Origin: Inmirania thermothiophila
Lineage (GTDB): Bacteria; Pseudomonadota; Gammaproteobacteria; DSM-100275
Assembly (NCBI RefSeq): GCF_003751635.1
Contig: NZ_RJVI01000001.1
Coordinates: forward strand, 1-64,000
Length of the DNA stretch: 64,000 bases
Direction: 5' to 3'
Under the pieces are notes generated by a model that worked only from the letters and a program-made list of their open reading frames with translations, searched no databases and had not been told where the DNA came from. Positions 29,109 through 38,624 of this stretch are shown here, in pieces (position 1 is the stretch's first letter; each line of letters begins with the position of its first letter). The position numbers were made by a program, and so were the translations under genes.

Positions 29109-29137
29109 ATGGTACGCGCGTTCCGCCGGGTTGGCAA
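29109..29137 (-). promoter_or_regulatory. rpmE: rpmE promoter
   Basis: On the minus strand TTGCCA (29137–29132), a 17-bp spacer and TACCAT (29114–29109) lie 46 bases upstream of the rpmE ATG. The -35 matches the consensus in five of six positions and the -10 in four of six. Confidence 0.6.
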
Positions 29138-29241
29138 GACGATCGGCGGAGCGCACGGCGCCCCGGGGACTTGGCGCGCCTTCACGAGACCGCGCCTCAG
29201 GAGCGGCCGCCAATCCCACGCAGAGCCGCGGGATTTGTCCC

Positions 29242-29276
29242 TTTTCCACAGAGCCTGTGGAAAACTCTGTGGATGT
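29242..29276. other. Cluster of three DnaA-box-like nonamers
   Basis: TTTTCCACA at 29242–29250, its reverse complement at 29256–29264, and ACATCCACA on the minus strand at 29268–29276. The first two form a perfect 10-bp inverted repeat with a 3-base spacer (29242–29264). Each differs from the consensus TTATCCACA by one or two bases. A fourth, perfect TTATNCACA box is at 29445–29453. Confidence 0.6.
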
Positions 29277-29327
29277 CGATCGAGACAACGGTTGCAAGCG
29301 GCGTCCCGGCGCCGCCGCGAACGCGCC

Positions 29328-29342
29328 GGTCAATTTTTGACC
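29328..29342. promoter_or_regulatory. Palindrome GGTCAA-TTT-TTGACC
   Basis: A perfect 6-bp inverted repeat around TTT, within a local AT-rich patch. It may be an operator or part of the unwinding region suggested by the neighbouring DnaA-box-like sites; its role is unknown. Confidence 0.4.
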
Positions 29343-29353
29343 TGCGCAGGAAC

Positions 29354-29369
29354 GCTTGAACAATCAAGC
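29354..29369. promoter_or_regulatory. Palindrome GCTTGA-ACAA-TCAAGC
   Basis: A perfect 6-bp inverted repeat with a 4-base centre, 11 bases after the preceding palindrome and 154 bases upstream of rimO. It resembles a dimeric repressor site; the regulator is unknown. Confidence 0.4.
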
Positions 29370-29444
29370 CGTTACGGATTGAGGTCGGGCGCGACCCGGG
29401 AGCGGGCCCGTCCCCTGGAGGCGCGGGCAGGCCCACCGCCGCCC

Positions 29445-29453
29445 TGTGCATAA
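29445..29453 (-). other. Canonical DnaA box
   Basis: The minus-strand sequence TTATGCACA matches the strict consensus TTATNCACA exactly. It lies about 170 bases from the three looser boxes in the same intergenic region. Confidence 0.6.
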
Positions 29454-29523
29454 CCGCAGAAAACCCTTGCCGTCGGCGCCCGTCTGTGGTACTGGGGCGC
29501 ACCCACCCCGGAGGGCGGATCCC

Positions 29524-30819
29524 ATGCAGCGCAGGCCCCGCATCGGCCTCGTCAGCCTCGGCTGCGCCAAGGCGCTGGTGGACTCGGAGCGGCTCCTCGG
29601 CCGCCTCCGCGCCGCCGGCTACGACACGGCGCCAGACTACGCCTCGGCCGACCTCGTGGTCGTCAACACCTGCGGCTTCATCGAGGCCGCCGAGGCCGAG
29701 TCGCTGGACGCGATCGCCGAGGCCATGCGCGAGAACGGCCGGGTGGTGGTGACGGGCTGCCTCGGCGGGCGCGCCGAGCGCCTGCGCGAGCGCTTCCCCG
29801 GCCTCGTCGCCGTCACCGGTCCCGCGGCCTTCGACGAGGTGGTCTCGGCGGTGACGCGGGTGCTGCCCGCCCCCGGCCCCCGCCCCGGCGCGGCGACCCC
29901 CATCGTGCGCCTGACCCCGCCCCACTACGCCTACCTCAAGATCGCGGAGGGCTGCGACCACCGCTGCACCTTCTGCATCATCCCGCAGCTTCGCGGCCCG
30001 CTCGCGAGCCGCCCGCCCGAGGACGTCCTCGCCGAGGCCGAGGCCCGCGTCGCCGCCGGCGCCCGCGAGCTGGTGGTCATCGCCCAGGACACCGCCGCCT
30101 ACGGGCGCGACCTGCCGCCGCGGGGGCGGGCATGGCCCGGCATCGCCGCTCTCGCCGCCGCGCTGGGCGAGCTCGGCGTGTGGGTGCGCCTGCACTACCT
30201 CTATCCCTACCGCGCCCTGGAGCGGCTGGTGCCGCTCATGGCGGAGGGCCGCATCCTCCCCTACCTCGACATGCCGCTGCAGCACGCAAGCCCCGCGGTG
30301 CTGCGGCGCATGCGGCGGCCTGCACGCAGCGCCGACGTGCTCGCCCGCCTCGCCCGCTGGCGCGCCCTGTGCCCGGACCTCACCGTGCGCAGCACCTTCA
30401 TCGTCGGCTTCCCGGGCGAGACCGAGGACGACTTCCGCCGGCTGCTGGACTTCCTCGAGGCCGCCGAGCTGGACCGTGTCGGCTGCTTCACCTACTCGGC
30501 CGTGGCCGGCGCCGCCGCCAATGCGCTCCCGGGGGCGGTCCCCGAGGAGGTCAAGCAGGAGCGGCTCGCCCGCCTCATGACCCTGCAGCAGGCGATCAGC
30601 CGGCGGCGGCTGCGCCGCTGGGTGGGGCGCCGCATCCCGGTCCTCGTCGACGCCGTGGAGGGCGACGTCGCCCTCGGCCGCGGCCCGGCCGACGCCCCCG
30701 AGGTGGACGGCTGCGTGCACGTGCGCGACGCCGCCGGCCTGCGGCCGGGGGACCTGGTGGAGGTGGAGGTGGAGCGCAGCGGCGACCACGACCTCTGGGG
30801 CCGGCCGCTCGGCCCCTGA
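29524..30819 (+). CDS. rimO: Ribosomal protein S12 methylthiotransferase RimO
   Basis: A 431-residue radical-SAM methylthiotransferase that modifies Asp89 of ribosomal protein S12. The N-terminal MTTase domain holds the three auxiliary-cluster cysteines C14 ([12 protein letters not shown]), C50 ([11 protein letters not shown]) and C79 (VVTGCLGG). The radical-SAM cluster is C144-x3-C148-x2-C151 (CDHRCTFC), and a TRAM domain closes the protein. The ALVDSE signature separates RimO from MiaB. The ATG at 29524 has a GGAGGG ribosome binding site; an upstream in-frame ATG lacks one. Confidence 0.97.
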   Translation: MQRRPRIGLVSLGCAKALVDSERLLGRLRAAGYDTAPDYASADLVVVNTCGFIEAAEAESLDAIAEAMRENGRVVVTGCLGGRAERLRERFPGLVAVTGPAAFDEVVSAVTRVLPAPGPRPGAATPIVRLTPPHYAYLKIAEGCDHRCTFCIIPQLRGPLASRPPEDVLAEAEARVAAGARELVVIAQDTAAYGRDLPPRGRAWPGIAALAAALGELGVWVRLHYLYPYRALERLVPLMAEGRILPYLDMPLQHASPAVLRRMRRPARSADVLARLARWRALCPDLTVRSTFIVGFPGETEDDFRRLLDFLEAAELDRVGCFTYSAVAGAAANALPGAVPEEVKQERLARLMTLQQAISRRRLRRWVGRRIPVLVDAVEGDVALGRGPADAPEVDGCVHVRDAAGLRPGDLVEVEVERSGDHDLWGRPLGP

Positions 30820-30831
30820 GCCGCCCTCAGG
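30815..30831. terminator. Short inverted repeat between convergent rimO and rof-like genes
   Basis: CCTGAG-N5-CTCAGG spans the two facing stop codons. It has no T-tract, so it may be a weak bidirectional terminator or simply reflect the two stops. Confidence 0.25.
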
Positions 30832-31063
30832 CGGTGCGGAAGGCGCGCAGGCGGTCGAGGCGCAGCACCCGGCGCACGCCGCCGGGACCGACCCCGATCA
30901 GGTACTCGGCGTGGGCGCGGGTGCGCAGGTCCAGCGGCCGCCACCGCTCCACCCGCAGCCCCCCGCCGCGCCCGCACCACACGAGGCGCAGCCGCTCGCC
31001 GTGCATGATCGCGAGCTCGAGCCTGCCGTAGACCTCACAGGGGATCGGCCGATAGGGCCGCAT
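30827..31063 (-). CDS. Rof-like protein (candidate Rho-binding antiterminator)
   Basis: A 78-residue protein with the Rof fold pattern: YRPIPCEVYGRLELA at the N-terminus (compare YxPISCxxYDxLE in E. coli Rof), a beta strand with RLRLVW, then the LRTRAHAEYLIG segment and a terminal RVLRLDRLRAF (compare EYL…RLDRL). In E. coli, Rof binds Rho and inhibits termination. Here the gene overlaps the 3' end of hemW by 29 bases, so it is translated from the end of the rdgB–hemW transcript. The match is motif-based and short. Confidence 0.6.
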   Translation of the reverse strand: MRPYRPIPCEVYGRLELAIMHGERLRLVWCGRGGGLRVERWRPLDLRTRAHAEYLIGVGPGGVRRVLRLDRLRAFRTA

Positions 31064-32204
31064 CGCGCGCCTCCCCGGGGACCGTCTCCACCATCAAGGC
31101 TAGCAGACCGTCGAGGTGCCGAAGGCCCCGGCGGGTCGGCCGCACCCGGGGGCCGAGGCGCACCAGCCCCAGCGCCGCGGGGCGGGCCAGCCGCCGCCCG
31201 AGCTCCGCCCAGGGTCGTCCCGTGCGCCGCCGCCACAGGTCGCGCTCGAAGCCGCCGGGCAGGCGCAGGGCGTTCAGGGCGAACTCCAGCGCCAGCATCG
31301 GCCCCGCCACCGCCTCCTCCCGCACCGGCGCGCCGGCGAGATAGGCCGCCGGGGCGCGGGGCTTGGCCCGCCGCAGCACGGTCCCGTCCGCCGCCGTGCG
31401 CTTGCCGTGGGCCCCCGGACCCACCCCCAGATAGTCGCCGAAGCGCCAGTAGTTGAGATTGTGGCGGCAGCGCCGGCCGGGGCGGGCGTAGGCCGAGACC
31501 TCGTAGCGCACCAGCCCCGCCCGCCGCAGCCGCCGCTCGCCGGCGAGCTGCATGGCCCAGAGCGCGTCGTCGCCGGGCAGCGGCGGCGGCCGGCGGTGGA
31601 AGGCGGTGCCGGGCTCGAGGGTGAGCTGGTAGTAGGAGACGTGGTCGGGGGCGAGGGCGAGCGCCGCCTCGAGGTCGGCCTCCGCCGCCTCCCGGTCCTG
31701 GCCCGGAAGCCCGTACATGAGATCGATGTTGAGGTTGTCGAAGCCTGCGGCGCGGGCCTCGCGCACCGCCGCCCGCGCCGCGGCGGCGTCGTGGATGCGT
31801 CCGAGCGCCCGCAGCATCGCATCGTCCAGGCTCTGCACCCCCAGCGAGAGGCGGTTCACGCCGAGCCGGCGCATCGCCCGCAGCCAGCCGCGGTCCACCG
31901 TGCCCGGGTTGGCCTCGATGGTGATCTCGACCCCAGGGGCGAGCCGCAGCCGCCCCCGCACGGCCTCCAGCAGCCCGCGGTAGAACGCCGGCGAGAGCAG
32001 GCTCGGGGTGCCGCCGCCGAAATAGACCGCGTGCACGGGGCGGCACGGGCCGCGCGCCGCCTCCTCGGCGAGGTCCCGCCGCAGCGCCGCGAGCAGCTCG
32101 CGCTCGGGCAGGGGCCCCGGCGCGGGATGGGAGTTGAAGTCGCAGTACGGGCACTTGCGCTCGCACCACGGCAGGTGGACGTAGAGGGTGAGCGGGACGT
32201 CCAC
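31035..32204 (-). CDS. hemW: HemW-type radical SAM protein (haem chaperone, coproporphyrinogen III oxidase-like)
   Basis: A 389-residue radical-SAM protein. The cluster motif is C14-x3-C18-x2-C21 followed by D-F (CERKCPYCDF), the HemW form, whereas HemN enzymes have CxxxCxxCxC. Further signatures are YFGGGTPSLL, IEANPGT and NLNYWRFGDYLGVGPGAHG. HemW transfers haem rather than oxidising coproporphyrinogen. The GTG at 32204 lies 5 bases after the rdgB stop and immediately precedes the conserved PLTLYVHLPWC, so it is the natural start. Operon order rph–rdgB–hemW is common in gammaproteobacteria. Confidence 0.95.
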   Translation of the reverse strand: MDVPLTLYVHLPWCERKCPYCDFNSHPAPGPLPERELLAALRRDLAEEAARGPCRPVHAVYFGGGTPSLLSPAFYRGLLEAVRGRLRLAPGVEITIEANPGTVDRGWLRAMRRLGVNRLSLGVQSLDDAMLRALGRIHDAAAARAAVREARAAGFDNLNIDLMYGLPGQDREAAEADLEAALALAPDHVSYYQLTLEPGTAFHRRPPPLPGDDALWAMQLAGERRLRRAGLVRYEVSAYARPGRRCRHNLNYWRFGDYLGVGPGAHGKRTAADGTVLRRAKPRAPAAYLAGAPVREEAVAGPMLALEFALNALRLPGGFERDLWRRRTGRPWAELGRRLARPAALGLVRLGPRVRPTRRGLRHLDGLLALMVETVPGEARDAALSADPL

Positions 32205-32209
32205 CCCGT

Positions 32210-32806
32210 TCAGGCGAGGGCGCGGAGCCGCTCCACCAGCCGCGCCAGGGCCTGGCCCCGGTGGCTGACGCGGTCCTTCTCCTCGGGCGCGAGCTCGGCC
32301 GAGGTGCAGCCGCGCTCGTCGAGCCAGAACAGCGGATCGTAGCCGAAGCCGTTCGCCCCCCGCGGGGCCTCGGCGATGCGGCCCGCCCAGGAGCCCTCGG
32401 CGATGACGGGGGTGGGATCGGCCGCATGGCGCAGGTACACCAGCACGCAGTGGAAGCGCGCCGTGCGCCGCGCCCACGGCACCCCCGCCAGGGCCTCCAG
32501 CAGGCGGCGGTTGTTGGCCTCGTCGTCGGCGTCGGGGCCGGCGTAGCGCGCCGAGTGGATCCCGGGGGCGCCCCCGAGGGCGTCCACGAGGAGGCCGGAG
32601 TCGTCGGCGAGGGCGGGCAGCCCCGCCGCCTGCGCCGCGTGCCGCGCCTTGAGGAGGGCGTTCTCGACGAAGGTCGGCGCCGTCTCCGCGGCGGCCCCGA
32701 TGCCGAGCTCGCCCTGGCCCACGAGCTCGATGCCGAGCTCGGCCAGCGCCGGGGCCAGCTCGCGCACCTTGCCGCGGTTGCCGGTGGCGAGGACGACGCG
32801 GGTCAC
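32210..32806 (-). CDS. rdgB: XTP/dITP diphosphatase (non-canonical purine NTP pyrophosphatase)
   Basis: A 198-residue Ham1/RdgB-type enzyme that hydrolyses dITP and XTP. It begins [13 protein letters not shown], contains [26 protein letters not shown] with the catalytic acidic residues, and [21 protein letters not shown], then SHRGQAL at the end. The start is a GTG overlapping the rph stop (GTGA), and hemW begins 5 bases after its stop. Confidence 0.96.
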   Translation of the reverse strand: MTRVVLATGNRGKVRELAPALAELGIELVGQGELGIGAAAETAPTFVENALLKARHAAQAAGLPALADDSGLLVDALGGAPGIHSARYAGPDADDEANNRRLLEALAGVPWARRTARFHCVLVYLRHAADPTPVIAEGSWAGRIAEAPRGANGFGYDPLFWLDERGCTSAELAPEEKDRVSHRGQALARLVERLRALA

Positions 32807-33528
32807 GGGCGCGGCCCCGCCAGCGCCTCCCGCTGCAGGGCCAGGAGCCGGTCGATGCCGCGCGCGGCGAGATCGAGCATGGCGTCCAGCTCGGCGCGGC
32901 TGAAGGGGTGGCCCTCGGCGGTGCCCTGGACCTCCACGAAGCGGCCCTGCTCGTCCATGACCACGTTCATGTCGGTCTCCGCCGCCGAGTCCTCGGCGTA
33001 GTCGAGGTCCAGCACCGGCGCGCCGCCGACGATGCCCACCGAGACCGAGGCCACCTGGCCGCGCAGCGGCGAGGCCTCGAGCTGGCCCGTCTCGAGCAGC
33101 CGCGCGACGGCGTCGGCGAGGGCCACGTAGGCGCCGGTGATGGAGGCGGTGCGGGTGCCTCCGTCGGCCTGGAGGACATCGCAGTCGAGGGTGATGGTGC
33201 GCTCGCCGAGGGCGTCGAGGTCCACCACCGCCCGCAGCGAGCGCCCGATCAGGCGCTGGATCTCCAGGGTCCGCCCCCCCTGGCGGCCGCGTGCGGCCTC
33301 GCGGGCGGTGCGCTCGCCCGTCGCCCGCGGCAGCATCCCGTACTCGGCGGTGACCCAGCCCGAGCCGGTGCCGCGCAGGAACCCCGGCACCCGATCCTCG
33401 ACGCTCGCCGTGCACAGCACGCGCGTGTCGCCGAACTCGATCAGCACCGAGCCCTCGGCGTGCTTGGTGTAGCCGCGCGTGATCCGCACCGGGCGCAGCT
33501 CGTCGGCGGCCCTGCCGCTGGGTCGCAT
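32803..33528 (-). CDS. rph: Ribonuclease PH
   Basis: A 241-residue phosphorolytic 3'-5' exoribonuclease that trims tRNA 3' ends. Characteristic segments are [20 protein letters not shown] at the N-terminus, [38 protein letters not shown] and the C-terminal [18 protein letters not shown]. The length is normal, and unlike E. coli K-12 Rph there is no sign of a frameshift. It heads rph–rdgB–hemW–rof and diverges from yicC. Confidence 0.97.
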   Translation of the reverse strand: MRPSGRAADELRPVRITRGYTKHAEGSVLIEFGDTRVLCTASVEDRVPGFLRGTGSGWVTAEYGMLPRATGERTAREAARGRQGGRTLEIQRLIGRSLRAVVDLDALGERTITLDCDVLQADGGTRTASITGAYVALADAVARLLETGQLEASPLRGQVASVSVGIVGGAPVLDLDYAEDSAAETDMNVVMDEQGRFVEVQGTAEGHPFSRAELDAMLDLAARGIDRLLALQREALAGPRP

Positions 33529-33565
33529 GGCTCGCTCCTCCGCGTCGCTCCGTTAGAATGGCGCG

Positions 33566-33571
33566 ATTATA
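33566..33571 (-). promoter_or_regulatory. Candidate -10 element of rph
   Basis: A perfect minus-strand TATAAT lies 38 bases upstream of the rph ATG in the 64-bp rph/yicC intergenic space. The -35 position is weak (ATGGGT at 17 bp). Confidence 0.45.
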
Positions 33572-33592
33572 TCCACCCCGGGGAGCGGACCC

Positions 33593-35117
<1,525 letters not shown>

Positions 35118-35157
35118 CGCCGCCCTTCCACGGGATAGCTGAGGGCAGGAACCCGTC

Positions 35158-35421
35158 ATGGCGCGCATCACCGTCGAGGACTGCCTCGAGAGAATCGACA
35201 ACCGCTTCGAGCTCGTGCTGATGGCGGCCAAGCGGGCGCGCCAGCTCGCCATGGGCGAGGAGCCGCGGGTGCCGTGGGACAACGACAAGCCCACGGTGGT
35301 GGCCCTGCGCGAGATCGCCGCCGGCCTCGTCGATCGCTCCATCCTCGACGAGGTGGACGCCCGCGAGCACGCCCAGGAGTCCATCCTCTCCGACGAGGAG
35401 GCCCGCCAGGAGCTCTCCTGA
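35158..35421 (+). CDS. rpoZ: DNA-directed RNA polymerase omega subunit
   Basis: An 87-residue omega subunit, beginning [20 protein letters not shown] and continuing with AAKRARQL and [15 protein letters not shown], all conserved in RpoZ. Omega supports assembly of RNA polymerase and forms one ppGpp-binding site with beta prime. The gmk–rpoZ–spoT order is the standard gammaproteobacterial one. Confidence 0.97.
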   Translation: MARITVEDCLERIDNRFELVLMAAKRARQLAMGEEPRVPWDNDKPTVVALREIAAGLVDRSILDEVDAREHAQESILSDEEARQELS

Positions 35422-35426
35422 ACGCG

Positions 35427-35460
35427 GGCCGCCGCGGCGCCGGTGACCGCCGCGGCGGCC
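35427..35460. terminator. Strong hairpin between rpoZ and spoT
   Basis: A perfect 13-bp GC-only stem (35427–35439 with 35448–35460) and an 8-base loop begin 6 bases after the rpoZ stop. No T-tract follows, so it could be a Rho-assisted or weak terminator, an RNA-stability element, or an attenuator ahead of spoT. Confidence 0.5.
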
Positions 35461-35472
35461 GGGGTGTATGAT
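35443..35472 (+). promoter_or_regulatory. Candidate spoT promoter
   Basis: GTGACC (35443–35448), an 18-bp spacer and TATGAT (35467–35472, five of six consensus bases). It is nearly the same layout as the rpoZ promoter. If used, transcription would start near 35479, downstream of the GTG at 35475. Confidence 0.4.
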
Positions 35473-35474
35473 CG

Positions 35475-37643
35475 GTGCGGTATGCGCCACCGGTCCCGCG
35501 CCCCTTGAACGTCTCCGAATCCAGCTGGGCGGTCTTCCGCATCGGCGACCTCGGCGCCATGCTCGAGGCCTACCTCGAGCCGGAGCAGGTCGCCGCCGTC
35601 TACCGCGCCTACGAGTTCGCAAGCCGCGCCCACGCGGGCCAGCGCCGCATGAGCGGCGAGCCCTACATCCTGCACCCCCTCGAGGTCGCCCGCATCGTCG
35701 CCGAGATGCGCATGGACGCCGAGAGCATCATGGCGGCGCTGCTCCACGACGTCCTCGAGGACACCGCGGTCAGCAAGGAGACGCTGGCACAGGAGTTCTC
35801 CGAGGAGGTGGCCGAGCTCGTCGACGGGGTCACCAAGCTCACCCAGCTCAAGGTGGGCACCCAGGCCGAGGCCCAGGCGGAGAGCTTCCGCAAGATGATC
35901 CTGGCCATGGGGCGCGACATCCGCGTGATCCTCATCAAGCTCGCCGACCGCCTCCACAACATGCGCACCCTCGCCCCGCTGCCGCCGGAGAAGCGGCGGC
36001 GCATCGCCCGCGAGACCCTCGAGATCTACGCCCCCATCGCCAACCGCCTGGGGATGAACTCGCTGCGCCTCGAGCTGGAGGACCTCGGCTTCGCCGCCCT
36101 CTACCCCATGCGCCATCGCGTCCTGCGCGAGGCGGTGGTGCGGGCGCGCGGCAACCGCAAGGAGATCATGGGCAAGATCACCGAGGCGATCCGGCGGCGG
36201 CTCGCCGACGAGGGTCTGGGCGGACGCGTCATCGGGCGCGAGAAGCACCTCTACGGGATCTACCTCAAGATGCGCCGCAAGGGGGTCTCCCTCGGCGAGG
36301 TGATGGACGTCTACGCGGTGCGCATCATCGTCGACAGCGTCGACACCTGCTACCGCGTCCTCGGTGCGGTGCACAACCTCTACAAGCCCGTCCCCGGCCG
36401 CTTCAAGGACTACATCGCGATCCCCAAGGCCAACGGCTACCAGTCCCTGCACACGACCCTGTTCGGCCCCTGGGGCGTGCCCATCGAGGTGCAGATCCGC
36501 ACCTGGGAGATGGACCGCGTGGCCGAGTCCGGCATCGCCGCCCACTGGCTCTACAAGAGCGGCGAGAGCGGCGCCCCCGGCCCCCAGGCCCGCGCCGCCG
36601 AGTGGCTGCGCAACCTGCTGGAGATGCAGAAGAGCGCCGGCAACTCGGTGGAGTTCCTCGAGCACGTCAAGATCGACCTCTTCCCGGACGAGATCTACGT
36701 CTTCACCCCCAACGGCGAGATCAAGCGCCTGCCCCGCGGCGCGACCCCGGTGGACTTCGCCTACGCGGTGCACACCGACGTCGGCAACCACTGCGTGGCG
36801 GCCAAGGTGGACCGGCGTCTGGTGCCGCTGCGCACGCCGCTGCAGACGGGGCAGACGGTGGAGATCCTCACCGCCCCCACGGCCCGGCCCAACCCGGCCT
36901 GGCTGTCCTTCGTCGCCACCGGCAAGGCGCGCGCCAACATCCGCAACTACCTCAAGCGGCTCGAGCGCGACGACGCCATCCGCCTCGGCCGCCAGCTCCT
37001 CGACCAGGCCCTGGCCGGGCAGGGCGCGGGCGACGTCGAGGACGTGCCGCCGCGGCGCCGGGACGAGGTCCTGGCCGAGTACGGGCTCGCCGCCATGGAC
37101 GACCTCCTGGCCGAGATCGGCCTCGGACGGCGCAGCCCCGAGCTGGTGGCGCGGCGTCTCGCCGCCGGCGGCGAGGAGGGCGAGCGGGCGGCGGGCCGCA
37201 CCGGCCCCCTTGCCATCACCGGCGCCGAGGGCATGGTGGTCACCTACGCCCGCTGCTGCCACCCCATCCCGGGCGACCCCATCGTCGGCTTCCTCAGCGC
37301 CGGCCGCGGCCTCGTGATCCACGCCCAGTCCTGTCGCAACCTGCGGAGCGGGCGCGTCGGCGAGTGGCTGGAGGTGGACTGGGCCGAGCGGGTGGAGGGG
37401 GAGTTCCCGGTGGCGATCCGCATCGACGCCGTCAACCAGCGCGGCGTGCTCGCCACCATCGCCGCCGCCATCGCCGAGTGCGGCTGCAACATCGAGGACG
37501 CCGCCGTGCACGAGCGCGACGGCCGCCACAGCGCCATCGACCTGACCATCGCCGTGCGCGACCGCGTCCACGTGGCGGCGGTGATGCGCCGCCTGCGCCG
37601 CATCCGCCAGGTGCTGCGCCTTGCGCGGCTGCGCCGCGGCTGA
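35475..37643 (+). CDS. spoT: Bifunctional (p)ppGpp synthetase/hydrolase SpoT
   Basis: A ~722-residue RelA/SpoT homologue. The N-terminal HD hydrolase domain has His91–Asp92 and the following ED (LLHDVLEDT), so hydrolase activity is expected. The synthetase domain includes RFKDYIAIPKANGYQSLHT from residue ~309 and an EVQIRTWEMD segment. TGS (IYVFTPNGEIKRLPRGATPVDFAYAVHT) and C-terminal ACT domains follow. The start is uncertain: GTG at 35475 gives the longest form, TTG at 35505 is compatible with the candidate promoter, and both lie before the conserved FRIGDLGAMLEAYL. It sits in gmk–rpoZ–spoT–ridA. Confidence 0.95.
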   Translation: MRYAPPVPRPLNVSESSWAVFRIGDLGAMLEAYLEPEQVAAVYRAYEFASRAHAGQRRMSGEPYILHPLEVARIVAEMRMDAESIMAALLHDVLEDTAVSKETLAQEFSEEVAELVDGVTKLTQLKVGTQAEAQAESFRKMILAMGRDIRVILIKLADRLHNMRTLAPLPPEKRRRIARETLEIYAPIANRLGMNSLRLELEDLGFAALYPMRHRVLREAVVRARGNRKEIMGKITEAIRRRLADEGLGGRVIGREKHLYGIYLKMRRKGVSLGEVMDVYAVRIIVDSVDTCYRVLGAVHNLYKPVPGRFKDYIAIPKANGYQSLHTTLFGPWGVPIEVQIRTWEMDRVAESGIAAHWLYKSGESGAPGPQARAAEWLRNLLEMQKSAGNSVEFLEHVKIDLFPDEIYVFTPNGEIKRLPRGATPVDFAYAVHTDVGNHCVAAKVDRRLVPLRTPLQTGQTVEILTAPTARPNPAWLSFVATGKARANIRNYLKRLERDDAIRLGRQLLDQALAGQGAGDVEDVPPRRRDEVLAEYGLAAMDDLLAEIGLGRRSPELVARRLAAGGEEGERAAGRTGPLAITGAEGMVVTYARCCHPIPGDPIVGFLSAGRGLVIHAQSCRNLRSGRVGEWLEVDWAERVEGEFPVAIRIDAVNQRGVLATIAAAIAECGCNIEDAAVHERDGRHSAIDLTIAVRDRVHVAAVMRRLRRIRQVLRLARLRRG

Positions 37644-37667
37644 GGCACCCCGAGGGAGGAGCAGCCC

Positions 37668-38063
37668 GTGAAGCGAGAGGCCATCCACACCGAGCACGCG
37701 CCGAAGGCCATCGGGACCTACTCGCAGGCGGTGCGCGCCGGCGCCACCGTCTATCTGTCGGGGCAGATCCCGCTGGACCCGGCCACCATGCAGCTCGTCG
37801 ACGACGGCATCGAGGCCCAGGTGCGCCGCGTCTTCGAGAACCTGCGCGCGGTCGCCCGCGCCGCCGGCGGCGACCTCGCCGACATCGTCAAGCTCACGGT
37901 CTACCTGCCCGACCTCGGCCACTTCCCGGTGGTCAACGAGATCATGGCCCAGTACTTCGAACCCCCCTACCCCGCGCGCGCCGCGGTGGGGGTGGCCGCG
38001 CTGCCCATGGGGGCGGCGGTGGAGATGGACGCGATCCTGGTCCTGCCCGAGGCGCCCGGCTGA
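37668..38063 (+). CDS. ridA: RidA-family reactive imine/enamine deaminase
   Basis: A 131-residue YjgF/YER057c/UK114 protein that hydrolyses 2-aminoacrylate and related enamines produced by PLP enzymes. It contains [16 protein letters not shown], the [11 protein letters not shown] strand and the conserved Arg in [16 protein letters not shown], with glutamate in VEMDAI. The GTG start has a strong GAGGGAGGAG ribosome binding site. It lies 24 bases after spoT, as in E. coli-like gene orders, and converges with the DUF99 gene 3 bases away. Confidence 0.95.
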   Translation: MKREAIHTEHAPKAIGTYSQAVRAGATVYLSGQIPLDPATMQLVDDGIEAQVRRVFENLRAVARAAGGDLADIVKLTVYLPDLGHFPVVNEIMAQYFEPPYPARAAVGVAALPMGAAVEMDAILVLPEAPG

Positions 38064-38066
38064 GGC

Positions 38067-38624
38067 TCAGGCGCGGCCGCGGCTCGCGCCGCGGAAGACG
38101 CCGCCGGCGACGAGGTGCGCCACCCGCAGCGGCTCGGGCACGCGCCCCTCGAGCTGCAGAGCGCGCACCAGCGCCTCAGCCTCGTGGCGGCCGATCCCCG
38201 CGCGCTGGACGTGGACCCCGGCGAGGGGCTCCATGGGCCCGGCGCGCACGATCCGCGCCCACTTGTCCTCGCCCCCCGGGACCGCCGCCAGCGCGGCCCG
38301 GATGCGGCCCAGATCCGGCGCCCGCCGCGCCACCGCCAGCACCGCCAGGCCCGTCGCCCGGGCCAGCTCCGGGAGGTCCACCACGTTGAAGCCGGCGAAG
38401 GCGATCCCCTGCAGCAGCACCGCCTGCAGGTGGCCGCGGAAGCGCCCGCCCACGAGGCGCGCCAGGACCTCGGTGGCATCGTCGCCGTCGCGCGCGACGT
38501 CGCCGCGCACCACGCCCACCAGGCGGCGGCCGCTGTAGAGCACGCCCACCACCGGCACCGCCGCGGCGCCCCGGCGCGGGAAGGGGGCGTCGTCGAAGCC
38601 GACGACGTGGCTCGGCACCTTCAC
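38067..38624 (-). CDS. DUF99-family protein (archaeal-type, endonuclease V-related)
   Basis: A 185-residue protein matching the DUF99 pattern throughout: GFDDAPFPR at the N-terminus, a GDVARDGDDATEVLA segment, GIAFAGFNVVDLPEL in the core, the TGLAVLAVARRAPD strand and a C-terminal PEPLRVAHLVAGGVFRG, then SRGRA. The family is best known from archaea and is distantly related to endonuclease V; its function is not established. The start is a GTG overlapping the pdxH stop (GTGA), so it is co-translated with pdxH. Family assignment is from memory of the motif order but is strong. Confidence 0.8.
   Translation of the reverse strand: MKVPSHVVGFDDAPFPRRGAAAVPVVGVLYSGRRLVGVVRGDVARDGDDATEVLARLVGGRFRGHLQAVLLQGIAFAGFNVVDLPELARATGLAVLAVARRAPDLGRIRAALAAVPGGEDKWARIVRAGPMEPLAGVHVQRAGIGRHEAEALVRALQLEGRVPEPLRVAHLVAGGVFRGASRGRA

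Larger units (their letters stand above)
29063..29523. other. 461-bp rpmE–rimO intergenic region with promoter, DnaA-box-like sites and palindromes
   Basis: This is the only stretch over 300 bases without a gene. It holds the rpmE promoter (29109–29137), three DnaA-box-like sequences in 35 bases (29242–29276), a canonical TTATGCACA on the minus strand (29445–29453), an inverted repeat around a TTT core (29328–29342), another palindrome (29354–29369), and a weak TTGCCG (29467–29472) upstream of rimO. No coding potential was convincing on either strand. Confidence 0.7.

Noticed and set aside
29197-30789. A long minus-strand frame covering rimO and the upstream intergenic region
   Set aside because: It is antisense to rimO, which has an unambiguous radical-SAM signature, and has no recognisable domain or ribosome binding site.
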